Source: CALODP01 sp942492055 (GTDB lineage: Bacteria; Bacteroidota; Ignavibacteria; Ignavibacteriales; Melioribacteraceae). From it: DNA of 64,000 bases. Position 1 is the first letter of the stretch, and the number at the start of each line of letters is the position of its first letter. The translations under genes and the position numbers were made by a program. The notes below the pieces were generated by a model that was not told the origin of the DNA, did not search any database, and worked only from the letters and a program-made list of their open reading frames with translations. Location: the NCBI GenBank assembly GCA_942492055.1, contig CALODP010000002.1, positions 558,001-622,000 of the forward strand. The letters run 5' to 3'. This document shows positions 8,645 through 18,266 of the stretch, one piece after another.

Positions 8645-9736
8645 ATGGTGGAAAATATATTGTCAGGAAATAAAGATAAATATTTTTATTCACTAAATTC
8701 CGTAGGATGGTTTCTCTATTTCCTAATCTTCACTCTTCCCTTTATTTTTCAATATCGTCAACTTAACATCGTAAACTATTTAGGATATTTCGGTGGCAGT
8801 CTCGCCGGCTTTATCTCTTCATCTATTTTACGTTACCAGTTAAAACGAAAAAGGATAATTGATAATCTAAGTTCGAAAGATGTCGTAAGAGTCTTACTAT
8901 ATGTTCTATTTGCTTCGGTATTTTGGGAAATCCTGGATACGATATTTGATTCAATGATTTACGGATTCGACCAAATTTTCTCAAATAGGTTTCTAATAAA
9001 TTTTTTATACGATTTGGTGATGTTTGCCCCTGTAATGTTTGCATGGAGCGCAATTTATCTGGGAATTAAACTGTGGCAAGAATGGGATGAGCAAAAAAGG
9101 AAAAACGACATGATTTCTTCTTTGGCTATGAAAGCCAAATTGGAAATGTTACGATATCAACTTAATCCTCATTTCATCTTTAATGCTCTTGCTTCGGTTA
9201 GAATCCTTATTGAAAAAGATAAAGAGAAAGCAAAAGAAATGATAACAAAGCTATCGGAATTTATTCGTTATTCTTTAATCGGGGAAAACTTGCAATTAGC
9301 TTCTTTGGGGAGAGAGATTGATGTAGTTAAAAGTTATTTGGAAATTGAAAAAATAAGATTCGGCGATAATCTGAAAGTCAGCTTTGAGATTGAAAACGGT
9401 TTGTCGGATTATCCTATTCCCAATTTTATAATACATCCTTTGGTAGATAACGCAATTAAACACGGCTTCAACGGGAAAACAAATTCTTTGCTTTTGAAAA
9501 TTGTGGCAAGGAAGAATAAATACAAAGGATTGGAAATATTGGTTGTGAACAACGGATTTCTGAAACGGAGTGAGAATGATAATTATTCGGGAACAAATAT
9601 CGGATTGACTAACATAAAAGAACGTCTCGAATGTTTGTACGGCGAGAATTATTATTTCTCAATAAATCAGGAAAACGATAAAGTAATTGTTTTGATGCGA
9701 ATTCCAAGAATATCAAAGGGGCAAGATGAAACATAA
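8645..9736 (+). CDS. LytS-type sensor histidine kinase
   Basis: 363 aa. Four hydrophobic segments in residues 18-143 anchor it in the inner membrane. A short coiled linker (EWDEQKRKNDM) leads to a His_kinase (PF06580-type) domain with QLNPHFIFNAL; His176 is the probable phosphorylation site. The ATPase domain shows an N-box (HPLVDNAIKHG) and a late glycine box (GTNIGLTNIKERL). There is no extracytoplasmic sensor domain, so sensing is probably within the membrane. It overlaps the following response-regulator gene by 11 bp, marking a translationally coupled two-component pair. Confidence 0.9.
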   Translation: MVENILSGNKDKYFYSLNSVGWFLYFLIFTLPFIFQYRQLNIVNYLGYFGGSLAGFISSSILRYQLKRKRIIDNLSSKDVVRVLLYVLFASVFWEILDTIFDSMIYGFDQIFSNRFLINFLYDLVMFAPVMFAWSAIYLGIKLWQEWDEQKRKNDMISSLAMKAKLEMLRYQLNPHFIFNALASVRILIEKDKEKAKEMITKLSEFIRYSLIGENLQLASLGREIDVVKSYLEIEKIRFGDNLKVSFEIENGLSDYPIPNFIIHPLVDNAIKHGFNGKTNSLLLKIVARKNKYKGLEILVVNNGFLKRSENDNYSGTNIGLTNIKERLECLYGENYYFSINQENDKVIVLMRIPRISKGQDET

Positions 9737-10454
9737 TATCAAAACAATTATTGTTGATGATGAAATGCTTCCGAGAGAAGACTTAATTGAGATACTAAAA
9801 AGATTTTCCGCAATAAAAGTGGTAGGAGAGGCAAGCAATCTTGAAGAAGCAAGAGAGTTAATCAAAATTGATAAGCCTGATTTGATTTTTCTCGATATAA
9901 AATTGAGAGGAGAGAATGGTTTCGAGCTTTTGCCTGATATTCCAAAAGACGTTAAAATTGTTTTCGTAACTGCATATGACACTTTCGCTGTTAAAGCCTT
10001 TGAAGTAAATGCCCAAGATTATATTATGAAGCCGGTCAATCCTGATAGATTAGCACAAACTATTGATCGTATAATCAAAGGGGAATCTAACAATGCAAAG
10101 AAAGAAATCGGAAGTTTGAATTATGACGACTCCATTTTTATTCAATTGAACGGACGCTATTCTTTCTTGAAAATTGATTCGATATTGGTTATTCAATCTG
10201 CAGGGGATTATAGCGAAATAATCAAAAGCGACAAATCGAAATATTTATGTAACAAAAGCATGAAAGAATGGGAAGAAAGGCTTCCGAATAATTATTTCGG
10301 GCGTATTCACCGAGGAACAATTGTAAATGTGAGAAAGATTGAAAGAATAGAAGAATGGTTTAATCATACTTTTAGAATACATATATCAGGGCTCAAAGAT
10401 ACTTTCCAAATGAGTAGAGGGTATGCGATAAAAGTAAGAGAATTATTCGGCTGA
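9726..10454 (+). CDS. LytTR-family response regulator
   Basis: 242 aa. The N-terminal receiver domain (1-120) has the acidic pocket IIVDDE, phospho-acceptor Asp57 in LIFLDIKL, and the conserved Lys in YIMKPV. The C-terminal LytTR DNA-binding domain (about 140-242) shows SILVIQSAGDYSEI, SMKEWEERLP and FGRIHRGTIVNVRKIERIE. It forms a pair with the LytS kinase directly upstream. The next gene, encoding a secreted Lys-rich coiled-coil protein 200 bp downstream, is a candidate target by position only; I found no clear LytTR direct repeat there. Confidence 0.92.
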   Translation: MKHNIKTIIVDDEMLPREDLIEILKRFSAIKVVGEASNLEEARELIKIDKPDLIFLDIKLRGENGFELLPDIPKDVKIVFVTAYDTFAVKAFEVNAQDYIMKPVNPDRLAQTIDRIIKGESNNAKKEIGSLNYDDSIFIQLNGRYSFLKIDSILVIQSAGDYSEIIKSDKSKYLCNKSMKEWEERLPNNYFGRIHRGTIVNVRKIERIEEWFNHTFRIHISGLKDTFQMSRGYAIKVRELFG

Positions 10455-10654
10455 GAGAATATATTAAATTATTCTCTTACATTGACAACATATCGAATTT
10501 ATTTTTTTAATTAAATGAATTATTTAGAAAAAAGATTTGTATATAAATTTCAAAAATCATTAAATTACAAAAGTCTGGATGTGTTGGAATAAAGATTATC
10601 AAAATCTGCTCATATCACTTCATTAGTGTCTGTAAAATAACAATTGAGGGAAAA

Positions 10655-11851
10655 ATGTACAATCATTTTAGGAAAGCCTGTGGCTTTTTTGTCGTAATCG
10701 CCATGTTGTCTTCCATTTCTGTTTATGGGAACAATTTAAATAGTAATTTGGATAATTCTTCTTTTAGTCTCACCAAAATATCCTCTAAGGGAAAGAAGAA
10801 AGGAAAATCCACCGGTAAGAAGCTAACCGGAAAGAACGCCCAATCTGTGATAAAAAACATTGAAAACAATTATAATCAATTGAATTCTATTGAGCAGAGA
10901 GTCGGACGGTTAAATGGTAAAGTTAAAAAAGCTAAAGAAACCTTAGAACGTGCCAGAAGAGTGGCTATTAAAGTAAATGAGTTGGACGACAAAGTAGGCA
11001 GAACTCATGGAACTCTATCTGCTTTTACTCATTTACCGGTTATTGGGGCCCCTGTTAAAGCGCTCAGCTTTAGCCTTAAGCAAGTTAAGAAAAAACTTGG
11101 CTCTACCAATAATACTATCAAAGCTATCGAGAAACCTGTAATCAGTCCGGCGGTTTCCTCTATTGAAGGAGCTTATAATATAACAAATCGCTTTGATCAG
11201 CAATTAATTAGCTTAAAAAATAGTATGAATAAAATGAAAGATTCATACGAAAGAGCCGCTCAGTGTGTTAAAGACTCGAAGAAAAAGAAAAACATAAAGA
11301 ATTTCGAAAAAAAATCAGGTGCGTTAAATAAGGATCTAAAGAATGTCGCTAACAAGTTAAAGGGAATAGATAGCAAATTATCTAAAATCGAAAAGTCTTT
11401 ATCCAAATTGGATAAAATAGAAGGGCCATTAAGAAAAGTTGAAAATGGAATGGGAAATTTTGAAAAAGTTTTCTCAAAGACCGATAAAGCTTCTCACGAA
11501 ATCGATAAGGTGTTAAATAAAAGATTTGAAAAGAAAATTTTAAGGAAAAAGATTAGTATTTCTCTTAGAGATGTGTTAACCGGTGGGAAAGTTGGGAAAG
11601 TATTTCGCAAATTTTTAGATCCGTGGATGGATAAATTACTTAAGCCTCTTACACAAAAGCTTAATCAAAAACTACCTGATATTCCAAAGATTGATGAGCT
11701 GAAAAAAGAATTAAGCAATTCGGCAAATGCAACCAAAACCATAAAAAAAGAAGTTGACCAACTAAAAAACGTTGGAATGAGTCTCGATAAAGTAGCAAAA
11801 CCGATAAATCAACACTATTCTGCAGTCATGAAATTATCCCCCTGTAAATAG
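10655..11851 (+). CDS. Secreted Lys-rich coiled-coil protein, function unknown
   Basis: 398 aa. The N-terminal hydrophobic segment (CGFFVVIAMLSSISVYG) reads as a signal peptide with a cut near VYG. The mature part is strongly basic, starting with SSKGKKKGKSTGKKLTGK, and is dominated by heptad-like coiled coil (for example KLKGIDSKLSKIEKSLSKL). A less helical segment around residues 295-345 contains RDVLTGGKVGKVFRKFLDP. It resembles no family I can name. The charge suggests binding to nucleic acid, acidic polysaccharide or the cell surface, which is inference. It follows a LytS/LytTR pair and ends before a hairpin. Confidence 0.65.
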   Translation: MYNHFRKACGFFVVIAMLSSISVYGNNLNSNLDNSSFSLTKISSKGKKKGKSTGKKLTGKNAQSVIKNIENNYNQLNSIEQRVGRLNGKVKKAKETLERARRVAIKVNELDDKVGRTHGTLSAFTHLPVIGAPVKALSFSLKQVKKKLGSTNNTIKAIEKPVISPAVSSIEGAYNITNRFDQQLISLKNSMNKMKDSYERAAQCVKDSKKKKNIKNFEKKSGALNKDLKNVANKLKGIDSKLSKIEKSLSKLDKIEGPLRKVENGMGNFEKVFSKTDKASHEIDKVLNKRFEKKILRKKISISLRDVLTGGKVGKVFRKFLDPWMDKLLKPLTQKLNQKLPDIPKIDELKKELSNSANATKTIKKEVDQLKNVGMSLDKVAKPINQHYSAVMKLSPCK

Positions 11852-11858
11852 TTTTTTC

Positions 11859-11892
11859 GCTCCGCTTTGTGATTATTCCTCCGAAGCGGAGC
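11859..11892. terminator. Hairpin after the coiled-coil gene
   Basis: GCTCCGCTT and AAGCGGAGC form a perfect 9-bp stem with a 16-nt loop 8 bp after the stop codon. A T-run precedes rather than follows the stem, so it is a weak intrinsic terminator or an mRNA 3'-end stabiliser. Confidence 0.5.
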
Positions 11893-12027
11893 ATCTACAT
11901 TATATTATTCTTACAAACTCCGAATTTGCTTTCCCGTTATTAGTTCGTAAATTTGTAATACTGTATTATTGAGTCTAATCGAATATATTATCTATCTTCA
12001 TTTATAAATAGAATAAAGGAGAAAGAA

Positions 12028-12528
12028 ATGCCGACAACAAAAGAAAATTTAAGTGAAGCTTTTGCTGGTGAAAGCCAGGCTAATCAAAAGTATCGCGCCT
12101 TCGCTAAGAAAGCCGAAAAAGATGGGTATCCTAATATTGCCAAATTATTTAAAACTGCGGCAGAAGCCGAAAGAATTCATGCGGAAGGGCACTTAGTGGC
12201 TTTGGATGGTATTAATGATACTGTTGAAAACTTGAAAGCTGCCATTGGTGGCGAAACTTATGAATTTACTGAAATGTATCCTCCTATGTTGGAGAAAGCC
12301 GAGGAAGAAGGGCATAAAGCCAAAAGAATGTTCAAATTCGCTGTTGATGCGGAAAGAGTACACGCCGAGCTATATCAAATCGCTCTTAATGCTGCAGAAG
12401 AAGGGAAAGATCTGGATGTAAGTGAAATTTATCTCTGTCCTGTATGCGGGCATATCGAATTGGGAATCCCTAAAGATAAATGTCCTATTTGTAATTTACC
12501 GGCCGAGAAATATATCCAAGTTCAATAA
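12028..12528 (+). CDS. Rubrerythrin
   Basis: 166 aa. The N-terminal four-helix diiron domain has the expected ligands: Glu15 (AGESQAN), E48-x-x-H51 (ERIH) and E109-x-x-H112 (ERVH). The C-terminal rubredoxin-like domain has C137-x-x-C140 and C152-x-x-C155. Rubrerythrins reduce hydrogen peroxide with electrons from rubredoxin or NADH-linked partners in the anaerobe cytoplasm. A good AAAGGAGAAAG ribosome-binding site precedes the ATG. It is a single gene with its own terminator. The long 200-bp upstream gap probably holds its promoter. Confidence 0.95.
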   Translation: MPTTKENLSEAFAGESQANQKYRAFAKKAEKDGYPNIAKLFKTAAEAERIHAEGHLVALDGINDTVENLKAAIGGETYEFTEMYPPMLEKAEEEGHKAKRMFKFAVDAERVHAELYQIALNAAEEGKDLDVSEIYLCPVCGHIELGIPKDKCPICNLPAEKYIQVQ

Positions 12529-12539
12529 TTGTTTTTGTT

Positions 12540-12606
12540 AAGGACTGTTCCGCGATTGATATTCTTAATGAAGGATCAATAATCTGGCTACAGTCCTTTC
12601 TTTTTT
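12540..12606 (+). terminator. Rho-independent terminator of the rubrerythrin gene
   Basis: AAGGACTGT pairs with ACAGTCCTT over a long loop that itself contains an ATTGAT/ATCAAT stem; a TCTTTTTT tract follows. The T-run ends just before the ribosome-binding site of the next gene, so read-through or an internal promoter must feed that gene. Confidence 0.75.
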
Positions 12607-12615
12607 GAGGTGAGT

Positions 12616-13404
12616 TTGAAAATTAAAGTTCTTGTTGATAATCATTTCTCCGAGCCTTTTTCCGGAGAACATGGCCTTTCTTTCGTAATTGAGGGTGAAA
12701 AGAAAATACTTTTTGATATCGGCCATTCCGAACTCTTTCTGAGTAATGCTTCTCTAATGAATATTGATATTGATTTGATAGATACTGTAGTACTTAGTCA
12801 TGGGCATTGGGATCATGGAGACGGTCTGATATTTCTAAAAGATAATAAGAAGCTGATTTGCCATCCGGGAGCTTTTGATAAGAGATATAGAAAAAAGGAT
12901 AACTCTTATTTGGGATTGAATTTATCCGAAGAAGAAGCCGCCCAAAGATTTACTTTGATCAAATCGAAGGAGCCATTTGAAATAAATCAAGGTATATTCT
13001 TTCTCGGGGAAATCCCTAGGACGAATGATTTCGAGGCAAAAAAATCTACCTTCTTGCGAGAGGATGGAACGGACGATTTTGTTTATGATGATTCCGGAGT
13101 GGGAATAATTACTTCAAAAGGATTAGTGGTTATCTCTGGTTGCGCTCATGCCGGAATCTGTAATACTGTTGAACATGCCAGAAAGATAACAGGGATCTCC
13201 AATGTTTACGGGGTTATGGGAGGTTTTCATCTTAAAGAAATAAATGAAGTAACCGAAAAGACTATTGAATATCTAAAATCTGTTAAGGTTAAGTTCGTAG
13301 CTCCTTGTCATTGCGTGGAAGATCAGGTAATTGAGTATTTCGGAAAGCATTTTCTCAAAGAAGAGATTTTTGCCGGAAAGACCATTGAAATAAGTGGTGA
13401 ATAA
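12616..13404 (+). CDS. MBL-fold metallohydrolase (dihydropterin synthase-like family)
   Basis: 262 aa cytosolic enzyme. The metal-binding motif is LSHGHWDHGDG (H-x-H-x-D-H), followed by SGCAHAGICNT and MGGFHLKE, which supply further ligands. This layout matches the family annotated as 7,8-dihydropterin-6-methyl-4-(beta-D-ribofuranosyl)-aminobenzene-5'-phosphate synthase-like, widespread in anaerobes and mostly without proven substrate. Start choice: GAGG at 12607-12610 fits the TTG at 12616 (spacing 5). An in-frame GTG at 12610 overlaps that ribosome-binding site and is unlikely. Confidence 0.8.
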   Translation: MKIKVLVDNHFSEPFSGEHGLSFVIEGEKKILFDIGHSELFLSNASLMNIDIDLIDTVVLSHGHWDHGDGLIFLKDNKKLICHPGAFDKRYRKKDNSYLGLNLSEEEAAQRFTLIKSKEPFEINQGIFFLGEIPRTNDFEAKKSTFLREDGTDDFVYDDSGVGIITSKGLVVISGCAHAGICNTVEHARKITGISNVYGVMGGFHLKEINEVTEKTIEYLKSVKVKFVAPCHCVEDQVIEYFGKHFLKEEIFAGKTIEISGE

Positions 13405-13596
13405 TATTATTGAGCTATTTAAGAAGTTTTTCGGTAAATTTATATTCCGAAAACTGAGTTTATTATGTAGCAGATTTTATTGTCCCGCTATATTCTGAAA
13501 GGAACTAAATCAGTCTGATGAATTATCAATCCTGCCTGAGTGAATTCCATATGAGTAAAATTTGCAATATCTCTTTATTATCCATGGAATAAGTAT

Positions 13597-15399
13597 ATGA
13601 TAGAAAAAAAGATACACAGATTCCATATTCCTGTTTTAGGAATAGGGTATTCTGTCGATTCCCCCTTAAGGGTGGCTAAGTATGGAATTTCTTCTGTAAT
13701 ATCTTTGGTCGATGATGAGCTTATTGAAAAGCTTAGAAATTATTATGAAAAAAAGACCAAAGGGGAATCGGAAGAAATAAGCAAATCCGAAGATGATTCT
13801 CGCGCTAAGAGAATTAAATCTTATCTGGATATGATGAATAGCAATATTCAAGAGCAAATCCAGGCCTTGAAGAAGATGAAATTCGAAGTAGGAAACGATC
13901 TTTCCAAATATTTCGAAATGTTACCTGATTTCAATGAACTAAAAGCTAAATATAAGGAAATGATTGCCACAACCGATTTAAACTTGAAAGAAAGATTATC
14001 TGAGTGGTTGAAAGAAAACATAAAACCAGGTTCCATTGATGTTAATATCATGACCAAGCTTGATAAGAGTAACTATAAAAATGGCGAAAAGCTTGATAAT
14101 GAATATAACGACGCACATGCTGCCTTAAGAGGATTTGCTGAGAGCAATGTTGAGGGAACCATCGTAATGTCCGCCGGAATGAATCCGAGATTATATGGCT
14201 ATATGACCAAATTCAAGGATTTTTATCCCGATTCTTTTGGTAATTTTAAGAAAAGAATCGCGATAAAGGTAAGTGATTATAGGTCTGCCTTAATTCAAGG
14301 AAAGTTTTTGGCAAAAAAAGGTTTATGGGTCTCCGAATACAGAATAGAATCCGGACTTAATTGCGGAGGACATGCTTTCGCTTCAGAAGGACATCTTCTT
14401 GGGCCTATTTTGGAAGAATTTCACTCAAAAAAGGAAGAATTATTGTTATCCATTAAAGAGCTTTATAAAAAAGCAATAGAAAAGATGGATGTTGATAATA
14501 TTCTAAATAAACTCAATTTTGAACTTTCAGTTCAAGGAGGTGTCGGAACAAAATCGGAACAAGATTTCTTATTGCGAAGATACGAAATCGATTCGGTCGG
14601 ATGGGGAACTCCTTTTATGCTGGTGCCCGAAGCCATTAGCATTGATGAAGACACTTTGGAAAAATTGGAAAAAGCGAAAGAGGAGGATATCTTCCTTAGC
14701 GACGCTTCTCCGTTGGGGGTGAAGTTTAGTAATCTGAGAACAAGCGGAAAGCAAAAAGAAAGAAAAGAAAAGGCTGAAAAAGGAAATCCCGGATTTCCAT
14801 GCCTCAAAAGATTTTTAGAATCAAACAACGAATATTCTGTAAGACCGATCTGCACGGCTTCCAGAGTATATTTGAAAAATAAAATAAACGATTTGAAGAG
14901 CAAGTACATGGAGCCGGCTTTATTCCAAAAGGAATACGATAAAGTCGCTCAGAAAGAATGCCTGTGTGTAGGGCTTACGGAAGCGGCACTTCTCGAAAAA
15001 GGATTAGAGAAGGATAAAACTAATAGCGCTACTACCGTTTGTCCCGGCCCCAACATTGCCTATTTCAATAAGCGCGCCTCTCTCAAGGAGATGGTAGATC
15101 ATATTTACGGGAGAACTAATCTTCTCTCAGACGAAAATAGGCCGAATATGTTTGTGAAGGAACTTTCTCTTTATGTGGATTATTTCCATGAAAAAATAGA
15201 GGAAAGCATAAAACCTTTCTCCGGAAAAACTGAGGTTTATCTGAAATCATTTAAGGATAATCTGCTCGAAGGAATCGATTATTACAGAAATCTTCTGCCT
15301 GATCTCAAAGAGGAGTCAGAGAAAATGCGCAGAAAGATTCGCGAAGATCTCGAGGAGCTCGAAAAAAAATTGCTCCTTTATTCGCTGCAGATTAGTTAA
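13597..15399 (+). CDS. Uncharacterised 600-aa protein, possible FMN-type TIM barrel with Cys cluster
   Basis: 600 aa, soluble. The N-terminus (HIPVLGIGYSVDSPLRVAKYG) and later GGVGTKSEQDFLL and DSVGWGTPFMLVPEA resemble strand-loop elements of FMN-binding TIM-barrel enzymes of the nitronate monooxygenase/glutamate synthase kind; this is inference from pattern only. A helical, charged insert spans about residues 40-175. The C-terminal half holds C402, C419, C455, C457 and C482, a grouping that could bind an Fe-S cluster, followed by a coiled coil (about 560-595). I know of no assigned function. The DEAD-box helicase gene follows after 28 bp and may be co-transcribed. Confidence 0.6.
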   Translation: MIEKKIHRFHIPVLGIGYSVDSPLRVAKYGISSVISLVDDELIEKLRNYYEKKTKGESEEISKSEDDSRAKRIKSYLDMMNSNIQEQIQALKKMKFEVGNDLSKYFEMLPDFNELKAKYKEMIATTDLNLKERLSEWLKENIKPGSIDVNIMTKLDKSNYKNGEKLDNEYNDAHAALRGFAESNVEGTIVMSAGMNPRLYGYMTKFKDFYPDSFGNFKKRIAIKVSDYRSALIQGKFLAKKGLWVSEYRIESGLNCGGHAFASEGHLLGPILEEFHSKKEELLLSIKELYKKAIEKMDVDNILNKLNFELSVQGGVGTKSEQDFLLRRYEIDSVGWGTPFMLVPEAISIDEDTLEKLEKAKEEDIFLSDASPLGVKFSNLRTSGKQKERKEKAEKGNPGFPCLKRFLESNNEYSVRPICTASRVYLKNKINDLKSKYMEPALFQKEYDKVAQKECLCVGLTEAALLEKGLEKDKTNSATTVCPGPNIAYFNKRASLKEMVDHIYGRTNLLSDENRPNMFVKELSLYVDYFHEKIEESIKPFSGKTEVYLKSFKDNLLEGIDYYRNLLPDLKEESEKMRRKIREDLEELEKKLLLYSLQIS

Positions 15400-15427
15400 A
15401 ATTATTTTTACTTATTAAGGAAAACGA

Positions 15428-17158
15428 ATGGCAACATTTAAGGAAATTGGAATTAATGATTCGCTGATTAAGGCTATTGAAGAATTAGGATTTGAAAACC
15501 CTATGCCTGTTCAAGAAAAAGTAATTCCTTATTTGATTAACGAAGATCGCAACGAAGTAATTGCTTTGGCACAAACCGGAACTGGTAAAACAGCCGCTTT
15601 CGGGCTTCCTTTGATTCAGAAGACCGATGTTTCTACCAAAAGAACTCAACATTTGATCCTTTCTCCTACCAGAGAATTATGTATGCAAATCGCGAACGAT
15701 ATGAATAATTACGCGAAATATACGAAAGGTATCAATATTGTACCGGTATTTGGCGGTGCCGGAATAGAAGGACAAATAAAAGCTCTCAAGAAGGGCGCAC
15801 ATATTATCTGCGCTACTCCAGGTAGATTAATAGATTTGATGAACAGAGGTAGAGTTGATATCTCTCAAATTAAAAACGTTGTTCTCGATGAAGCGGACGA
15901 AATGCTTAATATGGGATTCAGAGAAGATTTGGAAGAAATTCTTATCGATACACCTGAGGATAAAAATATGCTCTTATTCTCAGCTACTATGCCCGATGGT
16001 GTGTCCCGTATTGCGAATAGATTTATGAAGAATCCTATCGAGTTAGCTGTAGGACGTAAAAACAGTGGCGCCGAAAATGTGGAACATCTTTGCTTTTATG
16101 TTTACGAAAAAGAACGCTATGATGCTTTAAAAAGAATTGTAGATTATATTCCTGATATCTACGGAATTATTTTCTGCCGAACAAGAAAGGAAACTCAAGA
16201 GGTTGCGGATAAACTGATGAAAGACGGGTATAATGCAGAACCGTTACATGGAGACATGACTCAACCCGCAAGAGAAACGGTAATGAATAAATTCCGAATT
16301 AAACATGTTCAACTACTCGTGGCTACCGATGTTGCGGCCAGAGGTCTTGATGTTAATGATCTAACTCATGTAATAAATTTTAACTTACCTGAAGATGTGG
16401 AAATTTATACTCATCGAAGCGGAAGAACGGGAAGAGCCGGCAAGAGTGGGGCTTCTATTATTATCGCTAATCCTAAAGAAAAAAGAAAAATTTCTTTAAT
16501 AGAAAAGCAGATCAATAAAAAGTTTGTAACAAAAGACATTCCAAAAGGAAAAGATATTTGCGGTAAACAATTATTCTATTTGATCGATAGAGTAAAGGCT
16601 ACGGAAGTTGATGAAAAGAAGATCGAATCATTTTTACCTGAAGTTTATGAAAAACTAGGCGAATTGGAACGCGAGGAATTGATTAAGAAATTTGTTGCAG
16701 TCGAATTCAATAGATTTTTGGATTATTACAAAAACGCAAAAGATATCGCGACACCTGTTTCTTCGAAAAAAGTGAATAAAGCTAAATCGGATGATCAGAC
16801 CAGATTCTTTATAAATCTAGGGAAAAAGGATAATCTAAAACCTGTTACTCTTATCGGTATGATAAATGACTATACCGGAATTCGTGATATTGAAATTGGG
16901 GAAATAGAACTTCTTGAAAGTTTCTCATTCTTCGAAGCCGATAGTAAATATGTTTATGAGATCTTGGATGGTTTCAAAGGACAAAAATTCAAGAAAAGGA
17001 AGATCAATCTGGAAATCTCCGAATCTAAGCGTAAAAAGAAAACAAGAAATGGAGATGATAACGGTAATCGACGAAACTATTCCGACAAACGCTCTTCGAA
17101 AAAAGAGGGAAATAACGGTAGAAATAGGGATTCCGCTAAGAGAAAAAGAAGAAAATGA
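15428..17158 (+). CDS. DEAD-box ATP-dependent RNA helicase
   Basis: 576 aa. All core motifs are readable: Q-motif region (ENPMPVQEKVIP), AQTGTGKT (Walker A), PTREL, TPGR, DEAD (LDEADEM), SAT, RGLD and HRSGRTGRAG. After the two RecA-like domains comes a DbpA/CsdA-type RNA-binding domain (about 455-535: TRFFINLGKKDNLKPVTLIG) and a Lys/Arg-rich tail. This is the architecture of DeaD/CsdA-like helicases that unwind structured RNA in ribosome assembly and cold adaptation. An AAGGA site precedes the ATG. The basic tail is longer than the minimal family member. Confidence 0.93.
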   Translation: MATFKEIGINDSLIKAIEELGFENPMPVQEKVIPYLINEDRNEVIALAQTGTGKTAAFGLPLIQKTDVSTKRTQHLILSPTRELCMQIANDMNNYAKYTKGINIVPVFGGAGIEGQIKALKKGAHIICATPGRLIDLMNRGRVDISQIKNVVLDEADEMLNMGFREDLEEILIDTPEDKNMLLFSATMPDGVSRIANRFMKNPIELAVGRKNSGAENVEHLCFYVYEKERYDALKRIVDYIPDIYGIIFCRTRKETQEVADKLMKDGYNAEPLHGDMTQPARETVMNKFRIKHVQLLVATDVAARGLDVNDLTHVINFNLPEDVEIYTHRSGRTGRAGKSGASIIIANPKEKRKISLIEKQINKKFVTKDIPKGKDICGKQLFYLIDRVKATEVDEKKIESFLPEVYEKLGELEREELIKKFVAVEFNRFLDYYKNAKDIATPVSSKKVNKAKSDDQTRFFINLGKKDNLKPVTLIGMINDYTGIRDIEIGEIELLESFSFFEADSKYVYEILDGFKGQKFKKRKINLEISESKRKKKTRNGDDNGNRRNYSDKRSSKKEGNNGRNRDSAKRKRRK

Positions 17159-17280
17159 TTGCAGCCTCTATAAATAAAATGAAAACATGTTGAATTTAAG
17201 CAATGCGTTTTATAAGTTATGTTATGTCTGGTAGGGGAAATCAATAGAGAGACTGGAAAGAATAATACGAGACAACAATC

Positions 17281-17308
17281 AAGGAGCCATATTTGAGGCT
17301 CCTTTTTT
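17281..17308 (+). terminator. Rho-independent terminator after the helicase
   Basis: AAGGAGCC pairs with GGCTCCTT across an 8-nt loop and runs into a T6 tract. The rest of the 319-bp gap 17159-17477 shows no gene. Confidence 0.85.
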
Positions 17309-17477
17309 GTTTTATTAAATGAATAATATTATTAAATTGAACTAAGCGGAATCATTTCTTTTGAGGGCTAAGGAAAAGTATGGTTTTGTAATTACTGGAC
17401 ACGTCTGTTTATAATCGAGAGCTAACTCCCTTAACGAAAGCATTCTTCTGATATATTTCTAATAGATTGGGTAAATC

Positions 17478-18266
17478 ATGAAGCAGAATAATAACGTAAA
17501 ATTCTTTTCTTCAAATCTATTTATGCCAAAATACAAAGATTTTAATTTTGGTGGCTGGGATATCTCGCACGTGAAACTCGGATTCGATCATGGATATTTT
17601 ACGGAAGTTTGGATGGTGAAAGATATGCCAGTTCTGACCAAATTTAACAAAGAAAAAAAAGAATGGGAAAGCTGGATGTCATTATATCCTCATGAAATCG
17701 AAAGTCAGGAAATACCATGCAATTATGCTTTTGGAAACACAGTAATTATGGGGCTTGGCATGGGATGGGTCGCAATCAATTTTGCCATGAGAAATGAAGT
17801 TAATACTGTTATTGTAATAGAAAGAGATCCTAATGTGATTGAAGTCTTTCATAAAAGCGAAGCATTACTGTCAATCCCTGAAAAGAACCGGAATAAGATC
17901 AAAATTATTCGCGAAGATGCTCTATTTTGGAAACCCGAAATTCAAGTCGATTTCCTCTATGCCGATATTTGGTTATATATCGGAAAGGAGAGAAATCTGA
18001 AAGAAACTCGTATAATGCAAAGTAACGTCAAAGCAAAGAAGCTTTATTTCTGGGGGCAGGAGTTAACTATCTTTGCGGCAATGAAAAAACTATATGGAGA
18101 CGATGGTAAGTGTGACAAAGCTTTCTTAAACATTTGCAAGGAAGATCTCTTCAAAATTCCTCTGTTAATTCCCGATAATATTGATTATGCGGAATTGGTT
18201 AATAGAGCAGCCACATTAAGATTAAAACGAGGTATGAAGATTGACCCATACGAGGGAATTCTATAA
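17478..18266 (+). CDS. Class I SAM-binding/spermidine-synthase-like Rossmann protein
   Basis: 262 aa. The middle has a Rossmann motif I: VIMGLGMGWVAINFAMRN, followed by strand 2, VIVIERDPNVIEVF, whose acidic residue would bind the SAM ribose. A third acidic strand, IIREDALFW, and FLYADIWLY follow, where the spermidine-synthase fold has its active-site Asp. No methyl-acceptor or polyamine-binding signature could be identified, so function is open: methyltransferase or a non-catalytic relative. It is a single gene between a terminator and a 250-bp gap. Confidence 0.55.
   Translation: MKQNNNVKFFSSNLFMPKYKDFNFGGWDISHVKLGFDHGYFTEVWMVKDMPVLTKFNKEKKEWESWMSLYPHEIESQEIPCNYAFGNTVIMGLGMGWVAINFAMRNEVNTVIVIERDPNVIEVFHKSEALLSIPEKNRNKIKIIREDALFWKPEIQVDFLYADIWLYIGKERNLKETRIMQSNVKAKKLYFWGQELTIFAAMKKLYGDDGKCDKAFLNICKEDLFKIPLLIPDNIDYAELVNRAATLRLKRGMKIDPYEGIL

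Noticed and set aside
10455..10654. LytTR binding direct repeats upstream of the coiled-coil gene
   Set aside because: I looked for paired LytTR-type sites but found no repeat convincing enough to report.
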